From: Mixta intestinalis
Lineage (GTDB): Bacteria > Pseudomonadota > Gammaproteobacteria > Enterobacterales > Enterobacteriaceae
Direction of reading: 5' to 3'
Length of the DNA stretch: 64,000 bases
Assembly: GCF_009914055.1 (NCBI RefSeq)
Contig: NZ_CP028271.1
Coordinates: forward strand, 434,001-498,000
Part shown: positions 50,687 through 60,503 of the stretch, piece by piece
Layout of the letters: the number at the start of each line of letters is the position of its first letter
Numbering within the stretch: position 1 is the first letter of the stretch
Made by a program: the position numbers and the translations under genes
Notes under the pieces: generated by a model
Seen by the model: the letters and a program-made list of their open reading frames with translations, nothing else
Databases searched by the model: none
Told to the model about the DNA's origin: nothing

Positions 50687-52555
50687 ATGAAAGGACAAGA
50701 GACGCGTGGTTTTCAGTCAGAGGTAAAACAACTTCTGCACCTGATGATCCATTCCCTCTATTCGAATAAAGAGATCTTCCTGCGTGAGCTGATTTCCAAC
50801 GCCTCCGATGCAGCGGATAAGCTGCGTTTCCGTGCGCTTTCAACGCCAGATCTGTATGAAGGTGACGGCGAACTGCGCGTCAGGGTTTCTGTCGATAAGG
50901 AAAACCGCACGCTGACGCTGAGCGATAACGGTATCGGTATGCGTCGCGATGAGGTGATTGAAAACCTCGGCACCATTGCGAAATCAGGCACCAAAGCCTT
51001 TCTTGAATCTTTGGGTTCCGATCAGGCGAAAGACAGCCAGCTGATTGGTCAGTTCGGCGTTGGTTTTTACTCCGCATTTATCGTTGCTGATAAAGTCACC
51101 GTGCGCACCCGTGCCGCCGGTGCGGCACCGGAAGAGGGCGTATTCTGGGAATCCGCTGGCGAAGGTGAATACACCATTGACGATCTGACCAAAGCGGATC
51201 GCGGTACTGAAATTACCCTGCATCTGCGCGAAGGCGAAGATGAATTCCTCGACAGCTGGCGCGTGCGCAACATCATCAGCAAATATTCCGATCACATCGC
51301 GCTGCCGGTAGAGATCGAAAGCAAAGATGAAGAGAGTGATACCACCAGCTGGGAAAAAATTAACAAGGCGCAGGCGCTCTGGACTCGCAACAAATCAGAA
51401 GTCAGCGACGAAGAGTACAAGGAGTTTTACAAACATATCGCCCATGATTTCAGCGATCCGCTGAGCTGGAGCCATAACCGCGTTGAAGGTAAGCAGGAGT
51501 ACACCAGTCTGCTCTATATCCCGGCCCGTGCGCCCTGGGATATGTGGAACCGCGATCACAAGCACGGTCTGAAACTGTATGTGCAGCGCGTCTTTATTAT
51601 GGACGATGCTGAACAGTTTATGCCGAACTATCTGCGCTTCGTACGCGGCCTGATTGACTCCAACGATCTGCCGCTGAACGTTTCGCGTGAAATCTTGCAG
51701 GACAACCGCATTACCCAGAACCTGCGCAGCGCGCTGACTAAACGCGTCCTGCAAATGCTGGATAAACTGGCGAAAGATGACGCGGAAAAATATCAGCAGT
51801 TCTGGCGCGAATTCGGGCTGGTGCTGAAAGAAGGTCCGGCAGAAGATCACGCCAATCAGCAGGCGATTGCTAAACTGCTGCGCTTTGCTTCTACCAGCAG
51901 CGAAGGTTCGGCACAGACCGTTTCGCTGGAAGACTACGTCAGCCGTATGGTGGAAGGCCAGGAAAAAATTTACTACATCACCGCCGACAGCTACGCGGCA
52001 GCGAAAAGCAGCCCGCACCTGGAGCTGTTCCGTAAGAAAGGCATTGAAGTGCTACTGCTCTCCGATCGTATCGATGAGTGGATGATGAGCTATCTCACCG
52101 AGTTCGATGGAAAAACCTTCCAGTCGGTCAGCAAAGCGGATGAAACGCTGGATAAGCTGGCGGATGAAGAGAACGAGGCGCAGAAAGAGGCTGAAAAAGC
52201 GCTGGAGCCGTTTGTTGAGCGCGTGAAAACACTGCTGGGCGAGCGGGTGAAAGAGGTGCGTCTGACGCATCGTCTCACCGATACGCCAGCGATTGTTACC
52301 ACTGACGCCAATGAAATCAGCACGCAGATGGCTAAGCTGTTCGCGGCGGCCGGTCAGGATGTGCCGGACGTAAAATATATCTTTGAGCTGAACCCGGATC
52401 ATCCGCTGGTGAAACGCACCGCCGATACCGAAGATGAAGCGCGCTTCGCCGAATGGGTGGAACTGCTGCTCGATCAGGCGCTGTTCGCTGAGCGTGGGAC
52501 GCTGGAAGATCCGAACCAGTTTATCCGCCGTATGAATCAGCTGTTGCTGGCGTGA
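50687..52555 (+). CDS. htpG: Hsp90-family chaperone HtpG
   Basis: ATP-dependent homodimeric chaperone. The N-terminal GHKL ATPase contains the Bergerat motifs ELISNASDAADKLR, LSDNGIGM and GQFGVGFYSAF. A middle domain with the catalytic Arg region NVSREILQDN is followed by a C-terminal dimerisation domain. 622 residues (624 in E. coli). Own heat-shock promoter and terminator. Confidence 0.97.
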   Translation: MKGQETRGFQSEVKQLLHLMIHSLYSNKEIFLRELISNASDAADKLRFRALSTPDLYEGDGELRVRVSVDKENRTLTLSDNGIGMRRDEVIENLGTIAKSGTKAFLESLGSDQAKDSQLIGQFGVGFYSAFIVADKVTVRTRAAGAAPEEGVFWESAGEGEYTIDDLTKADRGTEITLHLREGEDEFLDSWRVRNIISKYSDHIALPVEIESKDEESDTTSWEKINKAQALWTRNKSEVSDEEYKEFYKHIAHDFSDPLSWSHNRVEGKQEYTSLLYIPARAPWDMWNRDHKHGLKLYVQRVFIMDDAEQFMPNYLRFVRGLIDSNDLPLNVSREILQDNRITQNLRSALTKRVLQMLDKLAKDDAEKYQQFWREFGLVLKEGPAEDHANQQAIAKLLRFASTSSEGSAQTVSLEDYVSRMVEGQEKIYYITADSYAAAKSSPHLELFRKKGIEVLLLSDRIDEWMMSYLTEFDGKTFQSVSKADETLDKLADEENEAQKEAEKALEPFVERVKTLLGERVKEVRLTHRLTDTPAIVTTDANEISTQMAKLFAAAGQDVPDVKYIFELNPDHPLVKRTADTEDEARFAEWVELLLDQALFAERGTLEDPNQFIRRMNQLLLA

Positions 52556-52573
52556 CGTAAACGCAATATCCAG

Positions 52574-52596
52574 GCCGGCCATTGTGCCGGCTTTTT
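52574..52596 (+). terminator. Terminator of htpG
   Basis: GCCGGC twice as inverted arms (52574-52579, 52586-52591) followed by TTTTT. Confidence 0.85.
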
Positions 52597-52797
52597 GCAT
52601 TTACAGATTGTCTGAAAAACGTGGTGCCTGCTCACGTCCCACTGGTGTTTATTGATAAAGCGGTTGATGATAACCGTCGGTAACTTTTTGTACGTCAGAA
52701 CTGCTTCCGGGCCCGTTTTCTTGTGGTGGCGGGACCTTAGTGGTATGTTCTTGACCTTCTCTGTTAGATCAAAGCAATTCTCAAGGGGATTTACGCA

Positions 52798-53442
52798 ATG
52801 CGTATTATTCTGCTCGGCGCTCCGGGCGCAGGTAAGGGCACTCAGGCTCAGTTCATTATGGAGAAATACGGGATTCCGCAAATCTCCACGGGCGATATGT
52901 TACGTGCGGCAGTAAAAGCTGGCACGGAACTGGGCAAGCAGGCGAAAGCCATTATGGACGAAGGCAAACTGGTGACCGATGAACTGGTTATCGCGCTGGT
53001 AAAAGAGCGTATTGCGCAGGATGACTGCCGTAACGGTTTCCTGCTCGATGGCTTTCCGCGCACCATCCCACAGGCGGATGCGATGAAAGAAGCCGGTATC
53101 AAAATTGACTGCGTGCTGGAGTTCGACGTGCCTGATGAACTGATCGTTGAGCGTATCGTAGGCCGCCGCGTTCATGCGCCGTCTGGCCGCGTTTATCACG
53201 TTAAATTCAATCCGCCGCAGGTGGAAGGTAAAGATGACGTGACCGGCGAAGAGCTGACTACGCGTAAGGACGATCAGGAAGAAACCGTGCGTAAGCGCCT
53301 GGTAGAGTATCATGAAATGACCGAGCCGCTGGTAGCCTACTATCAGCAGGAAGCGCAGGCGGGTAACACCCAGTACCACAAAATTGATGGTACGCGTAAA
53401 GTGACCGAAGTCAGCGCTGAGCTGGCAAACATCCTCGGCTAA
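52798..53442 (+). CDS. adk: Adenylate kinase
   Basis: Balances ATP, ADP and AMP. P-loop GAPGAGKGTQ (residues 7-16), the AMP-binding segment QISTGDMLRAAV, DGFPRT and the LID region GRVYHVKFNPP. 214 residues as in E. coli. AGGGG precedes the ATG. In its usual place between htpG and hemH. Confidence 0.98.
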   Translation: MRIILLGAPGAGKGTQAQFIMEKYGIPQISTGDMLRAAVKAGTELGKQAKAIMDEGKLVTDELVIALVKERIAQDDCRNGFLLDGFPRTIPQADAMKEAGIKIDCVLEFDVPDELIVERIVGRRVHAPSGRVYHVKFNPPQVEGKDDVTGEELTTRKDDQEETVRKRLVEYHEMTEPLVAYYQQEAQAGNTQYHKIDGTRKVTEVSAELANILG

Positions 53443-53666
53443 TCTCTGCCCGCAGCACCAGGCCAGGCGTATCGTGCCGATATTCCTGGCTTTCTTATTT
53501 CTTCCGTCTGTCTCATTATTCCTCCTGCTTTGCTTTCCTCTATACTTTGCCGCTGAGCGCTTTTCTCTCTTATTGAGAGAGGTTTTACCGGCGAGCTTAT
53601 CCGCATCAGCCAGGATAAAATAGCGGTGAAAAACGAGTTAATCCATTCAGAAAACAGGGATATACG

Positions 53667-54626
53667 ATGAGGCAAGATAAACCCGGCGTCCTGCTGGTGA
53701 ATCTGGGAACGCCAGATGCGCCAACCGCGCCTGCGGTAAAACGCTACCTGAAACAGTTTCTCAGTGACAGGCGCGTTGTCGATACGCCGCGCTGGCTGTG
53801 GTGGCCGATCCTCAACGGCATTATTCTGCCGATTCGCTCACCGCGCGTGGCAAAACTTTACGCCTCCGTCTGGATGGAGGGAGGATCGCCGCTGCTGGTT
53901 TACAGCAAACGTCAGCGTGACGCATTGGCCGCGCAGCTTGATATCCCGGTGGAACTGGGTATGAGCTACGGTACGCCCAGCCTGAAAAGCGCGGTGGATA
54001 GCCTGATGGCGCAGGGTGTGACCCGATTGATCGTGTTACCGCTCTATCCGCAGTTCTCCTGTTCTACCGTTGCGGCGGTCTGGGATGGGCTAAGCGCGGT
54101 ATTTGCCGGTTATCGCTCTATGCCCGATGTGCATTTTATCCGCGACTATGCCGAACATCCGGGCTATATCGCCGCACTAAAAGCTTCGGTGGAGCGGTCG
54201 TTTGCGCAGCATGGCAAACCGGATCTGCTGGTGATGTCCTTCCACGGCATTCCGCAGCGCTTTGCTAATGAAGGCGACGATTACCCGCAGCGCTGCCGCG
54301 ATACCACCGATGCGCTGACGCGGGCGCTTGGCCTGAGCGAAAATGAAGTGATGATGACCTTCCAGTCGCGTTTTGGTCGTGAGCCCTGGCTAACGCCTTA
54401 TACCGATGAAACGATGCGCGGTTTGCCCGCGAAAGGCGTGCGCCATATTCAAATTATGAGCCCTGGTTTCTCCGCCGACTGTCTGGAGACGCTGGAGGAA
54501 ATTAGCGAGCAGAACCGGGAGTTCTTCCTGCATGCGGGCGGTGAAAAATTTGAGTATATCCCGGCGTTGAACGACGATGCCGAACATATCGCCATGATGC
54601 TGGCGCTGGTGAACGCTCACCGCTGA
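53667..54626 (+). CDS. hemH: Ferrochelatase
   Basis: Inserts Fe2+ into protoporphyrin IX as the last step of heme synthesis. Conserved parts are VNLGTPDAP, SFHGIPQRF (with the catalytic histidine) and PGFSADCLETLEEI (with the invariant glutamate). 319 residues (320 in E. coli). E. coli has aes between hemH and gsk; here it is missing. Confidence 0.97.
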   Translation: MRQDKPGVLLVNLGTPDAPTAPAVKRYLKQFLSDRRVVDTPRWLWWPILNGIILPIRSPRVAKLYASVWMEGGSPLLVYSKRQRDALAAQLDIPVELGMSYGTPSLKSAVDSLMAQGVTRLIVLPLYPQFSCSTVAAVWDGLSAVFAGYRSMPDVHFIRDYAEHPGYIAALKASVERSFAQHGKPDLLVMSFHGIPQRFANEGDDYPQRCRDTTDALTRALGLSENEVMMTFQSRFGREPWLTPYTDETMRGLPAKGVRHIQIMSPGFSADCLETLEEISEQNREFFLHAGGEKFEYIPALNDDAEHIAMMLALVNAHR

Positions 54627-54683
54627 GTAACGGCGGGGAGTGTGCTATCATTCTCCGCCTGTTTCATTCTGAAGCCAACAATC

Positions 54684-55988
54684 ATGAAATTTCCCGGCCA
54701 ACGCAAATCCAAACACTATTTTCCCGTCAGCGCGCGCGATCCACTCCTGCAACCCGTCCAGCCCGAAAGTGAAACCGGCACCAGTTGGGTGGTGGGTATC
54801 GATCAAACGCTGGTCGATATTGAGGCCCGGGTCGATAACGCTTTTGTGGCGCGCTACGGGCTCAGCGTTGGTCATTCGTTGGTGATTGAAGATGACGTCG
54901 CGGATGCGCTTTATGCGGAGCTGATGCGTGAAAATCTGATTACCCATCAGTTTGCTGGCGGCACCATCGGCAATACTATGCACAACTATTCGGTGCTGGC
55001 GGATGATCGATCCGTACTGCTCGGCGTGATGTGTAATAACGTGCAGATTGGTGGCTATGCCTATCGTTATCTCTGTAATACCTCCAGCCGTACCGATCTG
55101 AACTATTTGCAGGGAGTTGATGGTGCTATTGGCCGCTGCTTTACGCTGATTGGCGATAACGGCGAGCGCACCTTTGCTATCAGCCCTGGCATGATGAACC
55201 AGCTGCGTCCTGAAAGTATCCCGGAAGAGGTGATCGCTGGCGCTTCAGCGCTGGTACTGACCTCCTACCTGGTACGCTGCAAGCCCGGCGAACCAATGCC
55301 GGAAGCGACCATGCAGGCGGTGGCCTGGGCGAAGCAGTACAACGTACCGGTAGTGCTGACGTTGGGCACTAAGCATGTGATTGCGGAAAATCCGCAGTTC
55401 TGGCGCGAATTCCTACAGGAGCATGTTTCCATCCTGGCGATGAACGAAGAAGAAGGGCTGGAGCTGACCGGCCATGCCGATCCGCTACAGGCGGCGGATT
55501 GCGCCCTGGAGTGGGTCGATCTGGTGCTCTGTACTGCCGGTCCTAACGGGCTTTATATGGCAGGTTACACCGAGGAGAGCGCGAAACGCCAAACTAACCA
55601 TCCGCTGCTGCCCGGTGCGATTCCTGAATTTAATCAGTATGAGTTCAGCCGCGCCATGCGCCATCAGGATTGCCAGCAGCCGCGCCGCATCTATTCACAT
55701 ATCGCCCCTTATATGGGCGGGCCGGAAAAAATCATGAATACTAACGGAGCAGGAGATGGGGCGCTGGCGGCGCTGCTGCACGATATTACCGCTAACAGCT
55801 ATCATCGTAATAACGTACCCAACTCCAGCAAACATCAGCGTAGCTATCTGACTTACTCTTCGCTGGCGCAGGTATGTAAATATGCGAACCGCGTTAGCTA
55901 TCAGGTACTGAATCAGCATTCGCCGCGCCTGACGCGCGGCCTGCCGGAACGGGAAGACAGCCTCGAAGAAGCCTACTGGGAACGTTAA
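54684..55988 (+). CDS. gsk: Inosine-guanosine kinase
   Basis: PfkB/ribokinase-type kinase that phosphorylates inosine and guanosine in purine salvage. The C-terminal PfkB signature is visible as TNGAGDGALAALLHD with the catalytic Asp. The ATG at 54684 gives MKFPGQRKSKHYFPVS and 434 residues, equal to E. coli; an in-frame start at 54642 would fall next to the hemH stop. Convergent with ybaL. Confidence 0.95.
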   Translation: MKFPGQRKSKHYFPVSARDPLLQPVQPESETGTSWVVGIDQTLVDIEARVDNAFVARYGLSVGHSLVIEDDVADALYAELMRENLITHQFAGGTIGNTMHNYSVLADDRSVLLGVMCNNVQIGGYAYRYLCNTSSRTDLNYLQGVDGAIGRCFTLIGDNGERTFAISPGMMNQLRPESIPEEVIAGASALVLTSYLVRCKPGEPMPEATMQAVAWAKQYNVPVVLTLGTKHVIAENPQFWREFLQEHVSILAMNEEEGLELTGHADPLQAADCALEWVDLVLCTAGPNGLYMAGYTEESAKRQTNHPLLPGAIPEFNQYEFSRAMRHQDCQQPRRIYSHIAPYMGGPEKIMNTNGAGDGALAALLHDITANSYHRNNVPNSSKHQRSYLTYSSLAQVCKYANRVSYQVLNQHSPRLTRGLPEREDSLEEAYWER

Positions 55989-55994
55989 ACGTCA

Positions 55995-56012
55995 GCGCGG
56001 CAGAGGCCGCGC
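55995..56012. terminator. Hairpin between gsk and ybaL
   Basis: GCGCGGC-AGAG-GCCGCGC between convergent genes, without T-runs. Confidence 0.5.
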
Positions 56013-56014
56013 CG

Positions 56015-57712
56015 TTATCCATGCTGATGTTCAGGACGCTGAATGGCAGGCTGCACCTCCAGCCCCGCTTTCAGCGTTGCCAGCATACTATTGGCAATTT
56101 CACGTTCGCCCATAATTACGTTATCGGCACCGCGCTCAAGGATATAGTGCACCTCATCGTCATAGTGGGCGCGGGCGATGATTTCCAGATGAGCATGTTT
56201 CTCACGTGCTGCCGCGATGATTTCACCGGCCTCGTAGCCGTTAGGAATGCTCATCAGCAGCCAGCGGGCACAGTCCAGACGCGCCAGCTCCATGGTTTCC
56301 ACCCGTGCCGCATTACCCAACACCGCATGGATACCCTGCTCACGTAACGCCTCAACGCGATTACGTGCATTTTCCACCACCACAATCGGCACTTCCGCTT
56401 CCATCAGTAGCTTGCTGACCAGGCTGCCTACGCGTCCGTAACCAACGATCACCGCATGATTGCAGATATTGACTGGAATCTGCTTCTCTTCTTCCGTTGC
56501 CTCTTCCAGACTCTGTTCTTCGAAGTTTTCGTTCTTCTCCAGATAGCGCTCCAGCAGGGTAAACAGGATCGGATTGAGCATAATTGACAGGATAGCCCCT
56601 GCCAGCACCAGGTTACGCCCTTCGTCACTGAGCAGGTTAAGCGCGATGCCAAGACCGGCAAGAATAAAGGCGAACTCACCGATTTGCGCCAGGCTAACGG
56701 AGATAGTCAGCGCGGTACGGCGCGAATGGCCAAGCAGGGACACCAGCAGCCATGCTGCCAGCGATTTACCCAGTACGATAATCGTCAGTACACCCAGCAC
56801 CGCCAGCGGCTGCTGCACCATAATCATCGGATCGAACAGCATCCCGACCGACACAAAAAACAGCACGGCAAACGCATCGCGCAGCGGCAGGGTATCATGG
56901 GCGGCGCGATGGCTCAGTTCCGATTCGTTCAGCACCATACCGGCGAAGAATGCACCCAGGGCAAAGGAGACATCGAAGAACTCAACGGCACCGAAGGCAA
57001 TGCCGAGCGCCAGCGCCAGTACTGACAGCGTAAAGAGTTCACGCGAGCCGGTTGCGGCACTGCGCGCCAGAATCCACGGCACCACGCGGCGGCCCACCAC
57101 CATCATCAGCACCATAAAGGCGGCAACCTTACCGATGGTAAGCAGCAGATCCCACGCCAGCAGCGTCAGGCTGGCATTGCCTTTTTCCAGCATACCGGCA
57201 ATAGCGGGCAGCAGCACCAGCGTCAACACCATCACCAGATCTTCAACAATTAACCAGCCGATAGCGATTTGGCCCCGCTGGGTATCAATCAGCTGCCGTT
57301 CTTCCAGCGCGCGCAGTAGCACCACGGTACTGGCGGTGGAGAGACAAAGGCCGAACACCAGGCCGCTCATCCAGCTCCATCCCAGCGCCAGACTCAGCCC
57401 CATTCCCAGCAGCGTTGCTACGGTAATTTGTGCAACGGCGCCAGGGATAGCGATAGCTTTTACCGCCATTAAATCTTTCAGAGAGAAATGCAGACCGACA
57501 CCAAACATCAGCAAAATCACACCTAACTCCGCCAGCTCTGGTGCCAGTTTGGTATCGGCAACGAAACCGGGAGTAAAAGGACCCGCCAGCACGCCCGCCA
57601 GTAAATAGCCCACCAGCGGAGAAATTCGCAGGCGATTGGCGAGCATTCCCAGGAGGAAGGCGAGGACAAGGCCTCCGACAATGGTGGTAATCAGCGGGGT
57701 AGTGTGGTGCAT
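56015..57712 (-). CDS. ybaL: CPA2-family cation:proton antiporter YbaL
   Basis: KefB/KefC-type membrane transporter with about 12 transmembrane helices and a C-terminal cytoplasmic RCK/TrkA-N domain (about residues 415-540) with the nucleotide motif VIVGYGRVGSLVSK. The ATG at 57712, with GGAG upstream, gives MHHTTPLITTIVGG and 565 residues (558 in E. coli). An earlier in-frame ATG lacks homology. The ion specificity is not determined. fsr, next in E. coli, is absent. Confidence 0.93.
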   Translation of the reverse strand: MHHTTPLITTIVGGLVLAFLLGMLANRLRISPLVGYLLAGVLAGPFTPGFVADTKLAPELAELGVILLMFGVGLHFSLKDLMAVKAIAIPGAVAQITVATLLGMGLSLALGWSWMSGLVFGLCLSTASTVVLLRALEERQLIDTQRGQIAIGWLIVEDLVMVLTLVLLPAIAGMLEKGNASLTLLAWDLLLTIGKVAAFMVLMMVVGRRVVPWILARSAATGSRELFTLSVLALALGIAFGAVEFFDVSFALGAFFAGMVLNESELSHRAAHDTLPLRDAFAVLFFVSVGMLFDPMIMVQQPLAVLGVLTIIVLGKSLAAWLLVSLLGHSRRTALTISVSLAQIGEFAFILAGLGIALNLLSDEGRNLVLAGAILSIMLNPILFTLLERYLEKNENFEEQSLEEATEEEKQIPVNICNHAVIVGYGRVGSLVSKLLMEAEVPIVVVENARNRVEALREQGIHAVLGNAARVETMELARLDCARWLLMSIPNGYEAGEIIAAAREKHAHLEIIARAHYDDEVHYILERGADNVIMGEREIANSMLATLKAGLEVQPAIQRPEHQHG

Positions 57713-58188
57713 GCTGTCTCCTTCTGTGTGCAACTGTGTCCGGTTGTAACCAGTGTAAAGCAAAACAGGGCGGTCTGCGTGACTATAAAGGGACAAAAGT
57801 TGAAAAAAGTGCGGTAAATCTAAAAAAATTAATCTGACAGTCATTTTTTTTACTTATGACGCCGTATCCTTGATAGTTCCTGTAGGAAGAATTCCTCTTT
57901 TTGCAAAAAGCGGGTGATAAAAATGACAGCTTACGCCGCTAAGGTTATTAAAAGGGGCTCAACGCCGATGAAAGCGCAAAATGCTGGTTGTTTTGCAGCT
58001 ATCCTGGCCATAGCGAAAAAATTTTGTGCTGTTGTCGAGCAGAAGATTGCGGCAGCGCCCTGCTTAAGGCATAACTAGCGTTAACAGGACCGTTTTTTAT
58101 GTGGTTACGAGAATTTTATCAGCAGGGCGCAGCTTTTCCGTTACGACGGCGTGGCGCGACCAAAAGCGAGTCGACAAGGAGAACAACG
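57713..58188. other. Intergenic region between ybaL and ushA
   Basis: 476 bp holding the promoters of both divergent genes. No clear sigma-70 elements could be assigned. It contains one possible small reading frame, listed separately. Confidence 0.4.
57923..58078 (+). CDS. Possible 51-residue small protein
   Basis: An open frame with GGTGA five bases before its ATG, reading MTAYAAKVIKRGSTPMK and then an Ala/Ile-rich, possibly amphipathic segment (CFAAILAIAKKFCAVVEQK). It lies in the ushA upstream region. I recognise no family. Either chance or a small membrane-associated peptide; evidence is weak. Confidence 0.2.
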   Translation: MTAYAAKVIKRGSTPMKAQNAGCFAAILAIAKKFCAVVEQKIAAAPCLRHN

Positions 58189-59931
58189 TTGCGCTTTATC
58201 AATACCTTAATTATGGGCGGGATCCTTTCCCTAAGCTTGTGTTCTGCGCAGGCGCTGGCCTGGGAAAAAGGGCGCGTCTACAAATTTACCGTTTTGCATA
58301 CTAACGATCATCACGGGCGCTTCTGGCAGAATGAACAGGGTGAGTATGGTCTTGCGGCGCAAAAAACGCTGGTAGACACGATTCGCTACGATGTGCAGGC
58401 GCATGGTGGCGCGGTATTGATCCTTTCCGGTGGCGATATTAATACCGGAGTACCCGAATCGGACTTACAGGATGCGGAACCCGATTTTCGTGGGATGAAC
58501 CTGGTAGGCTACGATGCGATGGCGATCGGTAACCATGAGTTTGATAATCCACTTTCTGTGCTGCGTCAGCAGCAAAAATGGGCCAAATTTCCGTTACTTT
58601 CAGCCAATATCTACCAAAAAAGTAGTGGAGAGCGTCTTTTTCAGCCTTATGCCCTGTTTAATCGTATGGGACTGAAGATTGCGGTTATCGGCCTGACCAC
58701 CGACGACACGGCGAAAATCGGCAATCCAGAATACCTGACCGATATTGAATTTCGTTCGCCCACCAGCGAAGCGAAAAGCGTGGTAGAAGCGCTGCGTGCG
58801 ACGGAAAAGCCGGACGTGATTATTGCCGCTACTCATATGGGCCATTATGACAACGGCAACCACGGCTCCAATGCACCGGGCGACGTGGAAATGGCGCGTG
58901 CATTACCGGCAGGCTATCTCGATCTGATTGTTGGTGGTCATTCACAGGATCCGGTGTGTATGGCTGAAGATAATCAGAAGCAGGTCGATTATGTGCCGGG
59001 ATCGCCCTGCAGGCCCGATCGCCAAAATGGAACTTGGATCGTGCAGGCGCATGAATGGGGCAAATACGTTGGGCGGGCTGATTTTACTTTCAGGGACGGC
59101 GTGCTGACGCTGGAAAATTATCAGCTGATACCGGTTAACCTGAAGCACAAAGTAAAAAACAGCGAAGGTAAAGATGAATGGATTAATTACCAGCCTGAAA
59201 TCGCCCCTAACAGCGCCATGCTGAAGCTGCTGATGCCTTTCCAGAAAAAAGGGGAGGCGCAGCTGGGCGTGCAGGTAGGCAGCGTTGATGAACGACTGGA
59301 AGGCGATCGCAACAAGGTGCGTTTTGTCCAGACTAACCTGGCTCGGCTAATGCTGATGGCGCAGATTGAACGTACAAAGTCTGACTTTGCCGTGATGAGC
59401 GGCGGCGGCGTGCGCGACTCCATCGCCGCCGGACCGATTAGCTATAAAGATGTGCTGAAGGTACAGCCGTTCGGCAACACGTTATGCCAGGTCGAGATGA
59501 AGGGCAGCGAGGTAGAAAAATATCTGGCAGTTGTCGCGAACAAGCAGGTTGATTCCGGTGCCTACGCGCAGTTTGCTAACGTCAGCCTGGTAGCCGACGG
59601 CGAAGGCGTCAGCGATATAAAAATCAATGGCGAACCGCTTCAGGCGGATAAAGTTTATCGTATGGCAACATTAAGCTTTAACGCCAGCGGCGGAGATGGT
59701 TATCCGGCAATCGACAAGCTGCCGAGCTTTGTCAACACCGGTTTTGTCGATGCGGAAGTGCTGAAGCAATATATTGAGCAGCATTCACCGTTGAAGGCAG
59801 CGGATTATATGCCACGCGGGGAGATCGTTTATCTCAGCGCGGCACAAAAGCAGGAGCGCCAACAACAGCAGGAAAAACGACGCCGCAGCTATCCGCAGAT
59901 GATTCTGGCCTGGCTAACCGGCGAAGAATAA
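58189..59931 (+). CDS. ushA: Periplasmic 5'-nucleotidase / UDP-sugar hydrolase UshA
   Basis: Periplasmic enzyme that degrades UDP-glucose and nucleotides to nucleosides for scavenging. N-terminal metallophosphatase domain with VLHTNDHHG and IGNHEFDNP, and a C-terminal nucleotidase domain with NASGGDGYP. A TTG start at 58189 is proposed: AGGAG lies eight bases upstream and the product begins with a clean signal peptide (RFINTLIMGGILSLSLCSAQ, then ALA). A reading from an ATG at 58099 would put 30 charged residues before the signal. The C-terminus has about 27 extra, Gln/Arg-rich residues beyond the E. coli end. Confidence 0.9.
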   Translation: MRFINTLIMGGILSLSLCSAQALAWEKGRVYKFTVLHTNDHHGRFWQNEQGEYGLAAQKTLVDTIRYDVQAHGGAVLILSGGDINTGVPESDLQDAEPDFRGMNLVGYDAMAIGNHEFDNPLSVLRQQQKWAKFPLLSANIYQKSSGERLFQPYALFNRMGLKIAVIGLTTDDTAKIGNPEYLTDIEFRSPTSEAKSVVEALRATEKPDVIIAATHMGHYDNGNHGSNAPGDVEMARALPAGYLDLIVGGHSQDPVCMAEDNQKQVDYVPGSPCRPDRQNGTWIVQAHEWGKYVGRADFTFRDGVLTLENYQLIPVNLKHKVKNSEGKDEWINYQPEIAPNSAMLKLLMPFQKKGEAQLGVQVGSVDERLEGDRNKVRFVQTNLARLMLMAQIERTKSDFAVMSGGGVRDSIAAGPISYKDVLKVQPFGNTLCQVEMKGSEVEKYLAVVANKQVDSGAYAQFANVSLVADGEGVSDIKINGEPLQADKVYRMATLSFNASGGDGYPAIDKLPSFVNTGFVDAEVLKQYIEQHSPLKAADYMPRGEIVYLSAAQKQERQQQQEKRRRSYPQMILAWLTGEE

Positions 59932-59945
59932 AATTGTTAAACAGC

Positions 59946-59971
59946 ACCCTCGCCGGTTAAGCGGCGAGGGT
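59946..59971. terminator. Hairpin between ushA and the PACE gene
   Basis: Ten-base arms ACCCTCGCCG / CGGCGAGGGT with a six-base loop between convergent genes. T-runs absent. Confidence 0.55.
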
Positions 59972-59981
59972 CACGATCGCG

Positions 59982-60416
59982 CTATTCCTGCATACAGGTA
60001 CGTCGGGAAAACCATTTCTCTCTTAGCCTGTCCCACAGCCAGTTATAAATCATGGTGTAGGGCAAAAAGAAGATGAAAAAGCCTATTTCCAGCATAAACG
60101 CCTGTAACAGGCCGATATTTAACATATAAGCGGCAAGCGGCAGACCGATGGTGATAAATCCCCCCTCAAAGCAAAGCGCATGAACCAGGCGTACCAGCAG
60201 AGCACGCGGTTTTTGTGGTGGAAAAAAGCGATCGAACAAGGCGTTGTAAATGATATTCCACACCATCGCGAGCGTCGAAAGCATTAATGCCACGGCGCCC
60301 ATTTGAAACAGCGGCTTATTCATTATTAACGCCGCTACCGGCGACGCCGTTAAAATAGCCACGGTTTCAAAACCAACGGCATGCAGCAAACGCTCTTTAA
60401 GCGAACGGGTACGCAT
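59982..60416 (-). CDS. PACE-family (AceI-like) efflux transporter
   Basis: 144 residues with four transmembrane helices in two tandem bacterial transmembrane-pair repeats: first LLHAVGFETVAILTASPVAAL, second LVHALCFEGGFITIGLPLAAY (each 21 residues, shown here by its start LLHAVGFETV and LVHALCFEGG). The helix-1 glutamate of the GFE motif corresponds to the proton-coupling residue of AceI. Family members export biocides such as chlorhexidine and short-chain diamines. A divergent LysR gene starts 87 bases away and probably controls it. Not in this place in E. coli. Confidence 0.88.
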   Translation of the reverse strand: MRTRSLKERLLHAVGFETVAILTASPVAALIMNKPLFQMGAVALMLSTLAMVWNIIYNALFDRFFPPQKPRALLVRLVHALCFEGGFITIGLPLAAYMLNIGLLQAFMLEIGFFIFFLPYTMIYNWLWDRLREKWFSRRTCMQE

Positions 60417-60503
60417 AACCCCTCCTTATTTAACAGAAGGCGTATTTTCTTTGTTTCTTCAGGTAAACTGAAATTAACACCCATCGATAAAAGCGATAGA
60501 AAG

